From CAZCEC01 sp964497615 (GTDB lineage: Bacteria > Chloroflexota > Anaerolineae > Anaerolineales > UBA6663): a DNA stretch of 40,201 nt. Shown here in pieces: positions 28,938 to 37,196 of the stretch; position 1 is the first letter of the stretch; each line of letters begins with the position of its first letter. Location of the stretch: NCBI GenBank assembly GCA_964497615.1, contig CAZCEC010000062.1, positions 1 to 40,201 of the forward strand. Reading direction: 5' to 3'. The notes beneath the pieces are model-generated. The model had not been told where the DNA came from. It was given only the letters and a program-made list of their open reading frames with translations, and searched no databases. Both the position numbers and the translations under genes were made by a program.

Positions 28938-30227
28938 TCAGTCGTCGGTCGTCGGTGGTCGGCCGTCGCGTTTCGCCTCCGCATACAGCGCCAGATAGCG
29001 CTCCACCATCAGCGCCTCATCAAACTCGGCCTTGGCCAGCGCCCGGCAGTTGCGGCCCAGCGCCGCGCGGCGGTCCGCGTCGGCCATCGTCCAGGCCAGT
29101 CCGCGCGCCAGGTCGTCCGCCTGGCCGTACCGGGCGAGGTAGCCGGTCTGCTCGTGGCGCGTGATCTCGGATGCGCCGCCCACGTCAAACGCTGCGGCCG
29201 GGGTCCCCGCCGCCAGCGCCTCCAGCAGCACCAGCGGATGGTTCTCGGCCAGGCTGGGCAGGGCCACCACGTCCGCGGCGTTGTAGGCCAGGTTCAGGCG
29301 TGCGTCGTCGTTCACGAAGCCCAGCCCCAGGTAGGGTCCCGGATAGGTCTGGCCCGCGCCGCGCAGGTCGCTGCCCACCGTCAGCAGCCACCAGTCGCGA
29401 TCCACCTGTAATTGCCTCAGCGCGTGCAGCAGCACCTCAAAACCCTTGCGGCGGTTGTGCAGGGTCGTGGCGGAGAAGAGCACCACGGCGGCCTGCGGCG
29501 GCAGGCCCAGTTGCGCCCGCGCCGCGGCCTTGTCCAGCGGCCGGAACGTCTCCAGGTCTACGCCGTTGGGGAGATAGTGCAGGGCTGCGCCGCGCAGGAT
29601 GCTCTTGGCCGCCCGCTCGTGCAGCCAACGCGAGGGCGCCACCACGTGCAGGCGCGTCTGCCCGAAGGCGCGGGCCTTGGCGCGCCAGGCGGGCTGCGTG
29701 CGGTCGGGCGGGTTCAGCCACGGGCGGCGCCGCAGTTGCGCCAGTTCCTTGAGCTGCGGGCAGTGATGGCAGCCTGTCTCCCAGCGGTCGCAGTCGCGGG
29801 TGAAGGTGCACCAGCCCGTCAGCGCCCACATATCGTGCAGGGTCCACACCAGCGGTTTTGCCAGTCCCAGCCGCGGCAGATGCAGATAGTTGAAGTATTC
29901 GCCGTGGAGGTTGTGCAGGTGCACCACGTCGGCCTGCCGCCAGAGGGCGGTGCGCGGCAGCCGCCGCGTGGAGGTGTGCAGGTGCGGCCAATTCAGCCAG
30001 CGCTCGGCCCGCGCCGCGGCATACCAGTGCGCCCGCGGCAGCGCGCCGTCCCCCTCGCCCAGCAGTTCAGCCAGCGTCACCACGTCCTGGCCGGCCTGCT
30101 CCGGCAGGCGGTGGCGCGTCAGCACCGTCGTCCCCAGCCCGCGCGCGCGCCAGGCGGCGTGCAGTTGCAGCATCACCCGGCTGGCGCCGCCGCCGATGGT
30201 GGCCGTGCTAACTTGCAGGACGTGCAT
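28938..30227 (-). CDS. GT4-family glycosyltransferase
   Basis: The 429-residue protein has a GT-B fold: an N-terminal MHVLQVSTATIGGGASRVMLQLH, the HDMWALTGWCTFTRDCDRWETGCHHCP segment seen in a group of polysaccharide GT4 enzymes, VAPSRWLHERA, YLPNGVDLETFRP at the domain hinge, and the C-terminal donor site LPSLAENHPLVLLEALAAGTPAAAFDVGGASE. It transfers a sugar from a nucleotide donor to a growing glycan at the cytoplasmic face. It overlaps the next-upstream glycosyltransferase by 20 bases, making a three-gene set for surface polysaccharide synthesis. The last residues (GRPPTTDD) are encoded by an intergenic GTCGTCGGT-type repeat, so the C-terminus seems to have been extended into repeat DNA. 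Confidence 0.9.
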   Translation of the reverse strand: MHVLQVSTATIGGGASRVMLQLHAAWRARGLGTTVLTRHRLPEQAGQDVVTLAELLGEGDGALPRAHWYAAARAERWLNWPHLHTSTRRLPRTALWRQADVVHLHNLHGEYFNYLHLPRLGLAKPLVWTLHDMWALTGWCTFTRDCDRWETGCHHCPQLKELAQLRRRPWLNPPDRTQPAWRAKARAFGQTRLHVVAPSRWLHERAAKSILRGAALHYLPNGVDLETFRPLDKAAARAQLGLPPQAAVVLFSATTLHNRRKGFEVLLHALRQLQVDRDWWLLTVGSDLRGAGQTYPGPYLGLGFVNDDARLNLAYNAADVVALPSLAENHPLVLLEALAAGTPAAAFDVGGASEITRHEQTGYLARYGQADDLARGLAWTMADADRRAALGRNCRALAKAEFDEALMVERYLALYAEAKRDGRPPTTDD

Positions 30228-31263
30228 GCCGCCGCCTCAGCCAGCGTACCAGCGCGCTCCGCCAGGTGCGCCAGGCCAGTTGCGCCCGTCCCACCGGCGT
30301 CGCCAGCCGCAGCGCCGCGCGCCCCAGCCGGTAGCGCGGCGAGTTCAACAGCCGCTCCACGTCCGCGGTGGGCCGCTGCTCGCATTCCAGGCGACCCGCG
30401 TCCAGGTCTGCCCGCAGGGCCTGGATTTGCGGGGGGTGGGCACCCTCAAAGCGGTTGAGCCACGAATAGTAATCATAGACGTTATGGACCCGGTACGGCT
30501 GTTCCAGCCGCATGAACCCGCGCTCGGCCCACTCGCGCGCGCCCGCGCGGCGGGTCCAGTCCACGCGGCTGTAGTAGTCGCACTTCTCGCGCACCTGCCG
30601 CGGCAGCAACAACGAGTAGTGACATATCGCGGCCTGGCCCGGCGCGAGAGTCTCGGCCCGCGCGCGCCCCAGTTGGTAAAGATCGCGCCCGTGTTCATCC
30701 ACCACCGTGGGCGGCCGGTGGCTGGCGTAGGCATAGCCGGGCCCCCACCGGAACAGCCGGCGGTAACGGCCGGCGCCCGCGCGCAAGTACCATCCATCCA
30801 CCCAGTAGTCGAACCCGCCCCAAAACGTGATCTGCTCGAAGGTCACGGCGCGGATGGCGGGCGCGGCCGTCAGCCGGTCCAGCACTCGCGCCATCGCGGC
30901 TGGCTGGTAGAACTCGTCCACATCCACCTGCCACAGGTAGTCGCCCGTCGCCCGCCGCGCGTAGGCCCGGCTTTGTTCATGCTTTTCGCCCGGCCAGAAC
31001 CCGTTCGGGTGGCCTTCATCCTCGGCGGTGACGACGATCAGCTTGCCGTCCGGGTCCTCCTCGGCCTGGAACCGCCGCAGGGTCTCAAGCGTGCCGTCGG
31101 TCGAATGCCCGTCCGGCCCGGCCACGCCCCTCGCCGCTGGGGCCGCCCCTTCCACCACGACGATCTGGTGCGCGAAGGGATACAGGGCCCGCAGGTTGTA
31201 GCGCAGGAACGGCTCGCCGTTCAGCACGATCATGCCAAAGGTCACGCGCGCTGCCGGCCGCAT
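30208..31263 (-). CDS. Glycosyltransferase family 2-like protein
   Basis: From the ATG at 31263 the protein has 351 residues. It opens with RVTFGMIVLNGEPFLRYNLRALYPFAHQIVVVEG, a GT-A type start, and has GHSTDGTLETLRRF and the metal-binding WQVDVDEFY (DxD) motif. Later parts (TFWGGFDYWVDGWYLR, YRRLFRWGPGYAYASHRPPTV) resemble putative family 2 transferases found in polysaccharide clusters. A longer open frame up to 31587 is shadow sequence inside the neighbouring gene. It lies 2 bases after the preceding glycosyltransferase and overlaps the GT4 gene. Donor and acceptor are unknown. Confidence 0.85.
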   Translation of the reverse strand: MRPAARVTFGMIVLNGEPFLRYNLRALYPFAHQIVVVEGAAPAARGVAGPDGHSTDGTLETLRRFQAEEDPDGKLIVVTAEDEGHPNGFWPGEKHEQSRAYARRATGDYLWQVDVDEFYQPAAMARVLDRLTAAPAIRAVTFEQITFWGGFDYWVDGWYLRAGAGRYRRLFRWGPGYAYASHRPPTVVDEHGRDLYQLGRARAETLAPGQAAICHYSLLLPRQVREKCDYYSRVDWTRRAGAREWAERGFMRLEQPYRVHNVYDYYSWLNRFEGAHPPQIQALRADLDAGRLECEQRPTADVERLLNSPRYRLGRAALRLATPVGRAQLAWRTWRSALVRWLRRRHARPAS

Positions 31264-31265
31264 CG

Positions 31266-32150
31266 TCAAATGTGCCGGTAGCGATACAGGGTCGCGATCA
31301 GCTTCTTGGTGAACATCATCCGCCGCCGCCCGCGCAGATGCCGCCAGCCCCAGGCCGCCAGGGTGGCCCACATCAGCGCCCGGCGGTAATAGCCCACCAG
31401 CCACGGGCGCGCCATCCCGCCCGCATTGCCGGGGTGCACCCGCCGCATGATAACCGGCTCCTCCAGCCGCCCCGGCGCCATGCGCCCGGTCGCCGCCAGC
31501 CGGATCAGGAACGCCGTGTCCTGGTGGATCCATAGGTGCGCGTCGAACATCCCCGCCCGGCTCAGCATCGCCCGCCGGAACACCCACCCCGCCAGCCCGC
31601 AGTAGCCGTGCGGCCCCATCGGGGTCATGGCCTCGAATAGTTCTTCAGGCGGCACGCGCCGCCGCATGGTGGTCAGGTTGTCGGCGTTGTGCCGCCGCCA
31701 GCGCTGCTCGTCGGCGGGGGTCTCGAAGTGGCTGCCCATCGCCTCGTACACCCCGTCGAGCGTGGGGTTGTCCGCCAGAATCTGCCGCGCCGTCGCGAAC
31801 CGCCCCGGCAGAAAGTAATCGTCGGCGTCCAGGCAGACGATCCACTCGCCCCGCGCCTCGCGCAGGCCCCGGTTGCGGCTGGCCCCCGGCCCGCGCGGGC
31901 GGCCCATATGCCGGAAGAGCCGCACCGCCGGGTGCGCCTTTGCGAGCGCCTCGCACACCCGCAGGCTGCCGTCCGGCGAGGCGTCCTCCACCAGGATGAC
32001 TTCCAGGGTCTCCGGCTGGGCCAGCGCCGACTCCACGGCCTGCGCCACGAACGCCGCTGCCTGATAGACGGGGATGACCACGCTTACCGGCATGGCCAGC
32101 CCGGCCTGCTGTTGGGTTGCCTGGGAGGACGTGAAGGACCCGCCGCTCAT
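31266..32150 (-). CDS. GT2-family glycosyltransferase
   Basis: The 294-residue protein has the GT2 A-type fold: VSVVIPVYQAAAFVAQAVESALAQ at 22-45, VILVEDASPDGSLRV, GPGASRNRGLREARGEWIVCLDADDYFLPGR with the DADD metal site, and a C-terminal basic region MMFTKKLIATLYRYRHI. It likely adds a sugar to a surface glycan. The ATG at 32150 has no clear ribosome site; an internal ATG at 32093, just before the conserved first strand, is equally plausible. It is the first of three co-directional glycosyltransferase genes. Confidence 0.9.
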   Translation of the reverse strand: MSGGSFTSSQATQQQAGLAMPVSVVIPVYQAAAFVAQAVESALAQPETLEVILVEDASPDGSLRVCEALAKAHPAVRLFRHMGRPRGPGASRNRGLREARGEWIVCLDADDYFLPGRFATARQILADNPTLDGVYEAMGSHFETPADEQRWRRHNADNLTTMRRRVPPEELFEAMTPMGPHGYCGLAGWVFRRAMLSRAGMFDAHLWIHQDTAFLIRLAATGRMAPGRLEEPVIMRRVHPGNAGGMARPWLVGYYRRALMWATLAAWGWRHLRGRRRMMFTKKLIATLYRYRHI

Positions 32151-32182
32151 GCGGCGGGATTATACTGCCCGCGGCCGGCCGG

Positions 32183-33271
32183 TCAGCGCGCGGCGGGGAG
32201 CGGCACAGTGGGCGCGGGCGCGAAGTAGCGCCGCTGGAAATACAGCGCCACGTTCACCAACCCGATCATCACTGGCACCTCGATCAGCGGGCCGATCACC
32301 GCCGCGAAGGCTGCGCCCGAGTTGATCCCAAACACCGCCACCGCCACGGCGATGGCCAACTCAAAGTTGTTGCTGGCGGCCGTGAACGACAGCGTCGCCG
32401 TCTTGGAATAATCGGCCCCCGCCCGGCGCCCCATCCAGAAGCTCACCAGGAACATCAAGACGAAGTACAACAGCAGCGGAACGGCAATCCGCACCACGTC
32501 CAGCGGGATCTGCACGATCAGGCTGCCCTTCAGGCTGAACATGACTACGATGGTGAACAGCAGCGCCGCCAAGGTCAGCGGGCTCAGCCGGGGGAGGAAC
32601 GTGCGCTCATACCACTCCCGGCCCCGGGCGCGCAGCAGGAAGCGGCGCGTCAGGAAGCCCGCAATCATCGGAAGTCCCAGGTAGATGAACACGCTCTGGG
32701 CGATCTGTCCGATGCCAATATCCACCACCTGCCCGCGCAGCCCCAGCAGCGGCGGCAGCCAAGTGATGAATACCCAGGCATACAGGCTGTAGAACAGCAC
32801 CTGGAACAGGCTGTTGAAGGCCACCAGCCCGGCGGCATATTCCGTGTCGCCTCGCGCCAGCTCGTTCCACACGATCACCATCGCGATGCAGCGCGCCAGT
32901 CCGATCAGGATCAGGCCCACCATGTATTCAGGATAGCCGCGCAGGAACACCACCGCCAGGGCGAACATCAACACTGGGCCCACGATCCAGTTCTGGACCA
33001 GCGACAGCCCCAGCACCTGGCGGTTGCGGAAGACCTCGCCCAACTCCTCGTACTTCACCTTGGCGAAGGGCGGGTACATCATCAGGATCAGCCCTGCCGC
33101 GATGGGGATGTTGGTCGAGCCAACCTGGAAGCGGTTGATGAAGGCTTCGACCCCCGGCACGAAGTAGCCGGCCGCCACGCCCACGGCCATCGCCAGGAAG
33201 ATCCACACGGTCAGGTAACGGTCCAGCCAGAACAGCCTGGCGGCGTTTGGGTTGGAGGAATGGGATTGCAT
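32183..33271 (-). CDS. acr3: ACR3-family arsenite efflux permease
   Basis: The 362-residue protein has about ten membrane helices and the ACR3 hallmarks: DRYLTVWIFLAMAVGVAAGYFVPG near the start, IAAGLILMMYPPFAKVKYEEL, the conserved GLARCIAMVIVWN with Cys128, and AASNNFELAIAVAVAVFGINSGAAFAAVIGPLIEVPVMI with the conserved late Glu. ACR3 proteins export arsenite using the proton gradient. The neighbouring flavin oxidoreductase with paired cysteines fits an arsenic-resistance cluster. An 83-base gap separates it from the MFS gene upstream, with no strong promoter seen, so it is probably co-transcribed. Confidence 0.95.
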   Translation of the reverse strand: MQSHSSNPNAARLFWLDRYLTVWIFLAMAVGVAAGYFVPGVEAFINRFQVGSTNIPIAAGLILMMYPPFAKVKYEELGEVFRNRQVLGLSLVQNWIVGPVLMFALAVVFLRGYPEYMVGLILIGLARCIAMVIVWNELARGDTEYAAGLVAFNSLFQVLFYSLYAWVFITWLPPLLGLRGQVVDIGIGQIAQSVFIYLGLPMIAGFLTRRFLLRARGREWYERTFLPRLSPLTLAALLFTIVVMFSLKGSLIVQIPLDVVRIAVPLLLYFVLMFLVSFWMGRRAGADYSKTATLSFTAASNNFELAIAVAVAVFGINSGAAFAAVIGPLIEVPVMIGLVNVALYFQRRYFAPAPTVPLPAAR

Positions 33272-33354
33272 GAGGTCGTCTCTCGGAGGGTGGCCGTATC
33301 CCAGCGCTTGAATGCAGTCTAGTCGTGCGGGCGCGCCTTTTGGGGTGTCCTAGC

Positions 33355-34620
33355 TCACCGCTCGCGTGTGATGATTGTCACCGGCCCGGCGGCCCGCCGG
33401 CCGGCGAAGTGCTCCGCGCCCGCGTAGGCCATTGCCGCCAGGACCATCGTGCCGGCCAGCAGCGCCCAGGCCGGCGCGTAGCGCCCGCCGCTCTGGGTGA
33501 ACAGCACCGCCACCACGGTCGGCGCGCCCGCCCGCGCCAGGGTGATCCAGAACGCCATCAGCCCGCTCAGGCTGCCGTAGCGCTCCGCGCCAAACAGGTC
33601 GGCCACCGCCGTGGCGCGCGTCAGGGTCAGCACCCCATTCACCATGCCAAACACTCCCACATACACCGCCAGGGTCAGCGCGCCGGGCCGGCCCAGCAGC
33701 AGCAGCACCGCCGCGCCCTGGAGCAGCAGCGCGCCCGCGTTCAGCACGCGCCGCGAGAGGCGCCGGCTGAGCGGCCCAAAGACCAGCCGCCCCGGCAATT
33801 GCATCAGGCCAACCGCGCCCGCCAGCAGCGCCGCGAACGTGGCCGGGTGTCCCTGTCCCACCAGGAACGGGATGAAGTGCACGCTGGCCGCCACCGACAC
33901 GCCCGAGCCGAACACGAACGCCGCCGTCAGCAGCCAGAAGGAGGCGCTGCGCCATGCGGGCGGCCCGGCGCTGCCGGCTAAGGCTGGGGCGGGGGGCTCC
34001 CGCCAGGTTTCCCCGTCTACGCCCAGCCCCAGGTCCGCCGGGCGGCGCCGCAGCACCAGCGCATGCAGGGGCGTGGTGATGAGCAGCAGCAGGGCGGCCA
34101 GCACCACCAGCGCCGTCCGCCAGCCCAGGCGCACCAGCAGCGCGCTGCTCAGCGGCACAAAGATTGTGCTGGCCAGCCCCGCCACCAGGGTCATGGCCGT
34201 CAGCGCCCGGTGCCGGTCGCGCCGGAACCAGGCCGTGACCACTGCAAAGGCCGGGTCGTACAGCAGCAGCGCCATCGCCACCCCCAGCCCGGCAAAGATG
34301 ACATAGAGCGCAGTCAGATCTTCCGCCTGCGACCACGCCCACACCAGCGCCGCGCCCGCCAGCGAGCCGACCGTCATCAGCGCGCGGGCGCCGTGCCGGT
34401 CCACCCAGCGCCCCACCGGGATGGCCGCCGCGCCCGAGACCAGCAGCGCCAGCGAGAAAGCAAAACTGAGCTGAGCGCGCGTGGCGCCCAGCTCAGCTTC
34501 CATCGGCAGCAAAAACACTGCGAAGCTATAGTAGACGATGCCCCAGGAGACCGTCTCGGTGACGGCCAGCGCCAGGGTGATGGCCCACCCGTAGTACAGG
34601 CGCGGGGGCCGCTTATCCAC
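33355..34620 (-). CDS. MFS transporter in the arsenic-type cluster
   Basis: The 421-residue protein has twelve predicted membrane helices of the major facilitator superfamily, with a RWVDRHGARALM loop between helices 2 and 3 and a YYGWAITLALAVTETVSWGIVYYSFAVFLLP start like monocarboxylate/oxalate-type MFS proteins. The GTG start overlaps the oxidoreductase stop by 8 bases (GTGGATAA), so the two are translationally coupled. The substrate is unknown; in this context it may export an arsenic compound or another product of the oxidoreductase. No GAPDH gene is beside it, so the ArsJ pathway is not supported. Confidence 0.87.
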   Translation of the reverse strand: MDKRPPRLYYGWAITLALAVTETVSWGIVYYSFAVFLLPMEAELGATRAQLSFAFSLALLVSGAAAIPVGRWVDRHGARALMTVGSLAGAALVWAWSQAEDLTALYVIFAGLGVAMALLLYDPAFAVVTAWFRRDRHRALTAMTLVAGLASTIFVPLSSALLVRLGWRTALVVLAALLLLITTPLHALVLRRRPADLGLGVDGETWREPPAPALAGSAGPPAWRSASFWLLTAAFVFGSGVSVAASVHFIPFLVGQGHPATFAALLAGAVGLMQLPGRLVFGPLSRRLSRRVLNAGALLLQGAAVLLLLGRPGALTLAVYVGVFGMVNGVLTLTRATAVADLFGAERYGSLSGLMAFWITLARAGAPTVVAVLFTQSGGRYAPAWALLAGTMVLAAMAYAGAEHFAGRRAAGPVTIITRER

Positions 34621-36058
34621 AACAGCCGGAGGCAGCCTGCGCCTTCACGCGCAGGGGCACAGTGTCCGGGCGGTTCTCGCCGAAGAAGCTCACGTTCACT
34701 GCCGCGCTGGCGGGCGTGCAGCAGGCCGCCTTGCCGGCTGCCTCCGCCGCTGGGCCGCAGCAGTCGCTGGCCGCGCTGGCCCCTGGCTGGCAGCAGGCCA
34801 GCCCGTCCTCGTCGCCCAGGTCCGACTGGCACACGCCCGTCTCCGGCAGCACCAGTTCTACCTGCCGCGCCGCCGCCCAGTCCCCGGTCAGCGCCAGCAC
34901 CACCGACCGCACCTGCTCGTAGCCGGTGCGCAGCAGGAAGGTGGGCGCGCGCCCATAGCTCTTCATGCCCACAATAAAGAAATCCGCTTCGGGGTGTTTC
35001 AATTCTTCCGCGCCGTGCGGGGGCACGCTGCCGCAGCTATGCAGGTTCGGGTCGATCAGGGGCGCCAGGGCCGCCGGGCTTTCCACCACCTCGTCCAGGC
35101 TCAGGCGCAGTTCGCGCAGCAGCGCCAGATCGGGCCGCAAGCCGGTCGCCACGATGATCTCATCCACCGGCGCGAGGTCGCGCTGGTCGTCGCCCACCAC
35201 CAGACCCGCGGGCGTGGCCGTGATGCGGCGCGTCTTGAAGCCGCTGATCATGGTCAGCGCGCCGCGAGCCACCAGCGCCCGCAGGGCCGTCCCCAGCCGC
35301 CCGCGTTCGGGCAGTTCGTCCGCCTCGCCGCCGCCGAACAGCCCGCCCAGCTTGGCCCGCCGCACCACCCAGGTGATGGCGGTGCCCGGCGCCTCCGCGG
35401 CCAGTTGCGCCAGGTCCAGCAGGGCGTTGAAGGCCGAGTGGCCGCTGCCCGCGACCAGCACCCGCCGCCCCGCGTAGCGCGCCCGGTGCGCGCCCAGCAC
35501 ATCCGGGATGCCGTAGAAAAGGTGATCGGCGTGGGTGCGCTCGCCGATGGCCGGCATCCCGCTGGCTCCCAGCGGGTTGGGCGTGCCATACGTGCCGCTG
35601 GCGTCAATCACCGCCCTGGCCAGCACCTCGCCTTCGCCTTCGGCCGTCTCATAGCGCACCACGAAGGGCGTCCGGTCGCGCCCCGCCGAGTTGCTGCGGC
35701 TGAAGCCCTGGCGCGCCACGCCGGTCACGCGCGTTCCCAGGCGCAGGCGCGGCGCAATCTCGGGCAGGGCGGCCAGCGGCAGCAGATACTCGTCCAGCAG
35801 TTCCTGGCCGGTGGGATAAGCGTCATCCGGCGGCGCGCTCCAGCCATGCGCCTCCAGCAGGGCGCGCGAGGCCGGGTCCACGTTATAGGCCCAGGGCGAA
35901 AACACCTGCACATGCCCCCAGGCGGCGATGTTGGCACCTACGGTCGCGCCGGCCTCCAGCACCAGCGGGTTCTCGCCGCGCCGGAGCAAGTGCGCCGCCG
36001 CCGCCAACCCAATTGGCCCGGCCCCAATCACCACCACTGGCAGCGTGGAATCATTCAT
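34613..36058 (-). CDS. FAD-dependent NAD(P)H oxidoreductase with cysteine-pair tail, ArsO-like
   Basis: The 481-residue protein begins with a Rossmann FAD site (VVVIGAGPIGLAAAAHLLRRG) and has a second dinucleotide site (RRVLVAGSGHSAFNALLDL) and an ATGLRPDL motif, as in flavin monooxygenases and thioredoxin-reductase-like enzymes. I place it near ArsO-type flavoproteins of arsenic operons. The last 75 residues are unusual: Cys410 and the pairs Cys422/423, 433/434, 446/447 and 479/480, in Ala/Gly/Pro-rich sequence, which could bind As(III) or soft metals. The ATG at 36058 has AAGGAG 7 bases upstream. It is the first gene of the operon behind the promoter at 36108-36135. The substrate is not known. 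Confidence 0.83.
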   Translation of the reverse strand: MNDSTLPVVVIGAGPIGLAAAAHLLRRGENPLVLEAGATVGANIAAWGHVQVFSPWAYNVDPASRALLEAHGWSAPPDDAYPTGQELLDEYLLPLAALPEIAPRLRLGTRVTGVARQGFSRSNSAGRDRTPFVVRYETAEGEGEVLARAVIDASGTYGTPNPLGASGMPAIGERTHADHLFYGIPDVLGAHRARYAGRRVLVAGSGHSAFNALLDLAQLAAEAPGTAITWVVRRAKLGGLFGGGEADELPERGRLGTALRALVARGALTMISGFKTRRITATPAGLVVGDDQRDLAPVDEIIVATGLRPDLALLRELRLSLDEVVESPAALAPLIDPNLHSCGSVPPHGAEELKHPEADFFIVGMKSYGRAPTFLLRTGYEQVRSVVLALTGDWAAARQVELVLPETGVCQSDLGDEDGLACCQPGASAASDCCGPAAEAAGKAACCTPASAAVNVSFFGENRPDTVPLRVKAQAASGCCG

Positions 36059-36096
36059 CACAAATCTCCTTCAGAGACGCATAGACGCCCATCTAT

Positions 36097-36114
36097 ATAT
36101 AACGGGCATTATAT
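36097..36114. promoter_or_regulatory. Candidate ArsR/SmtB-type operator, ATATAA-N6-TTATAT
   Basis: ATATAA and TTATAT form a perfect 6-bp inverted repeat around 6 bases and overlap the -10 box of the arsenic-operon promoter. AT-rich split palindromes of this kind are typical for ArsR/SmtB repressors. CATAGAC at 36080-36086 and GTCTATG at 36123-36129 form a second, wider inverted repeat. No arsR gene is in the window. Confidence 0.5.
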
Positions 36115-36135
36115 CGAAGATTGTCTATGTGTCAA
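36108..36135 (-). promoter_or_regulatory. Sigma-70 promoter of the oxidoreductase-MFS-ACR3 operon
   Basis: The minus strand reads TTGACA (complement of 36130-36135), 16 bases, then TATAAT (complement of 36108-36113), both perfect consensus boxes. The ATG follows about 50 bases downstream with a good ribosome site. It is the best promoter match seen in the window. Confidence 0.82.
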
Positions 36136-36153
36136 CAGGGAGAATTGATTTGC

Positions 36154-37074
36154 TTACCGCCACTCGCCCGGAAACGCTTCCAGCGCGCGCGTGGCCGCCT
36201 CGCCCATCTGCGGGTCGCGGTCGTGCACCCGCGCCCGCACCGCAGCCTGAGCCTGCGGCGTGCGCCACCCCACCAGCGCCACCAGCGCCGCGAGCCGCGA
36301 GCCCAGGTTGTCGGCCTCGGCCGCCATTTCGCTCTGGCCCGGCAGGTAGCCCGTGCGCGGCGTGGACACGATCTCGATCAGCACTGGCACCACCGCCCGG
36401 TGCTTCTGCCGCGCCAGCCATTCCACCGAGGCGTGCGCGGCCTCCAGGTCGCCCAGGCGCATGGCCCGAAAGCGGTGCATCTGGATGGCGGTCAGGCTGG
36501 ACACCTCGCGCACCACCGGGTCGGCGTCTTCCATGGCCGCTTCCACCTCGGCCAGCGCGGCGTCGTTCTGCGAGACGCCCGGCCGGTTGGCAAATTCCAC
36601 CGCCGCCCGCCGCCGGGCATCCGGCTCCACGCCGCGCAGGTCAAACTCGGTCCGCGCCCGCTCGATCAACCGGCTGGCCACCGAGGCCGTCCGGATGCGC
36701 GCCCGCCGCTTGCCGGTGGCCGCCTCATCCGGGTGATCCAGCAGGTACAGCACCATCTCCGCCGCCGCGCGCACCCCCGCATCGTTGACCACCAGCAGGT
36801 CGCCCAGGAAGCCGCGCAGCTCCGCCTCGCCCGCCGGACGCACGGCCAGCCGCGCCTGCTCGCGCCAGGCGTTGACTTCGGCGGCCAGCCGCTCCTGCTT
36901 GGCGCGCAGCGCGTCCTGCTCCGCCAGGATGGGCCCCTCGCCCTCGCCGCGCGCCTCGATCAGCCGCCGCCCCACCTGGTAGAGCTGTTCGCTCACGGTC
37001 ACGAACGCCTGCTGCACCGCGTCTGCTTTGCGGTTCAGCGCCTCCTGCAATTCGCGCAGTTCCAGCCCGATCAC
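36154..37074 (-). CDS. Unrecognised coiled-coil protein with HEAT-like helical repeats
   Basis: I do not recognise this 306-residue cytoplasmic protein. Residues 1-75 are Glu/Gln/Arg/Ala-rich with heptad-like spacing (ELRELQEALNRKADAVQQAF, later LRAKQERLAAEVNAWREQA), consistent with a coiled coil. The rest is almost entirely helical, with HEAT-like pairs such as EVEAAMEDADPVVREVSSLTA and AAVRARVHDRDPQMGEAATRALEAF at the end. The GTG start has GGGAG about 10 bases upstream. It lies between the chromate transporter and the arsenic operon, and its stop is 18 bases from that operon's -35 box. HEAT-type proteins are usually scaffolds or adaptors. Confidence 0.7.
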   Translation of the reverse strand: MIGLELRELQEALNRKADAVQQAFVTVSEQLYQVGRRLIEARGEGEGPILAEQDALRAKQERLAAEVNAWREQARLAVRPAGEAELRGFLGDLLVVNDAGVRAAAEMVLYLLDHPDEAATGKRRARIRTASVASRLIERARTEFDLRGVEPDARRRAAVEFANRPGVSQNDAALAEVEAAMEDADPVVREVSSLTAIQMHRFRAMRLGDLEAAHASVEWLARQKHRAVVPVLIEIVSTPRTGYLPGQSEMAAEADNLGSRLAALVALVGWRTPQAQAAVRARVHDRDPQMGEAATRALEAFPGEWR

Positions 37075-37130
37075 GTCTGCCGTCTCCCGCCGCCCCGCTC
37101 CAGCTGTAGTTTAGCAGAGTCTCGCGGCAG

Positions 37131-37190
37131 GGGCGAAGCATTTGCCGGCAAAGTTCACGTTCCCGAGATGAGGCGGCAAATGCTTCGCCC
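37131..37190. repeat. MITE/REP-like element with 17-bp perfect inverted repeat
   Basis: GGGCGAAGCATTTGCCG at 37131-37147 is exactly complementary to CGGCAAATGCTTCGCCC at 37174-37190, with a 26-base loop. It fills most of the space between the chromate transporter and the coiled-coil gene. It could fold into a strong RNA hairpin and may end the chromate-transporter transcript. The arm sequence resembles a GGGGCGAAGCATTTG family dispersed in many bacterial genomes (recalled, not searched). Confidence 0.8.
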
Positions 37191-37196
37191 TTACGT

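Noticed and set aside
33355..34620. Naming the MFS transporter ArsJ
   Set aside because: ArsJ is paired with a GAPDH gene, which is not present; sequence similarity alone could not be judged.
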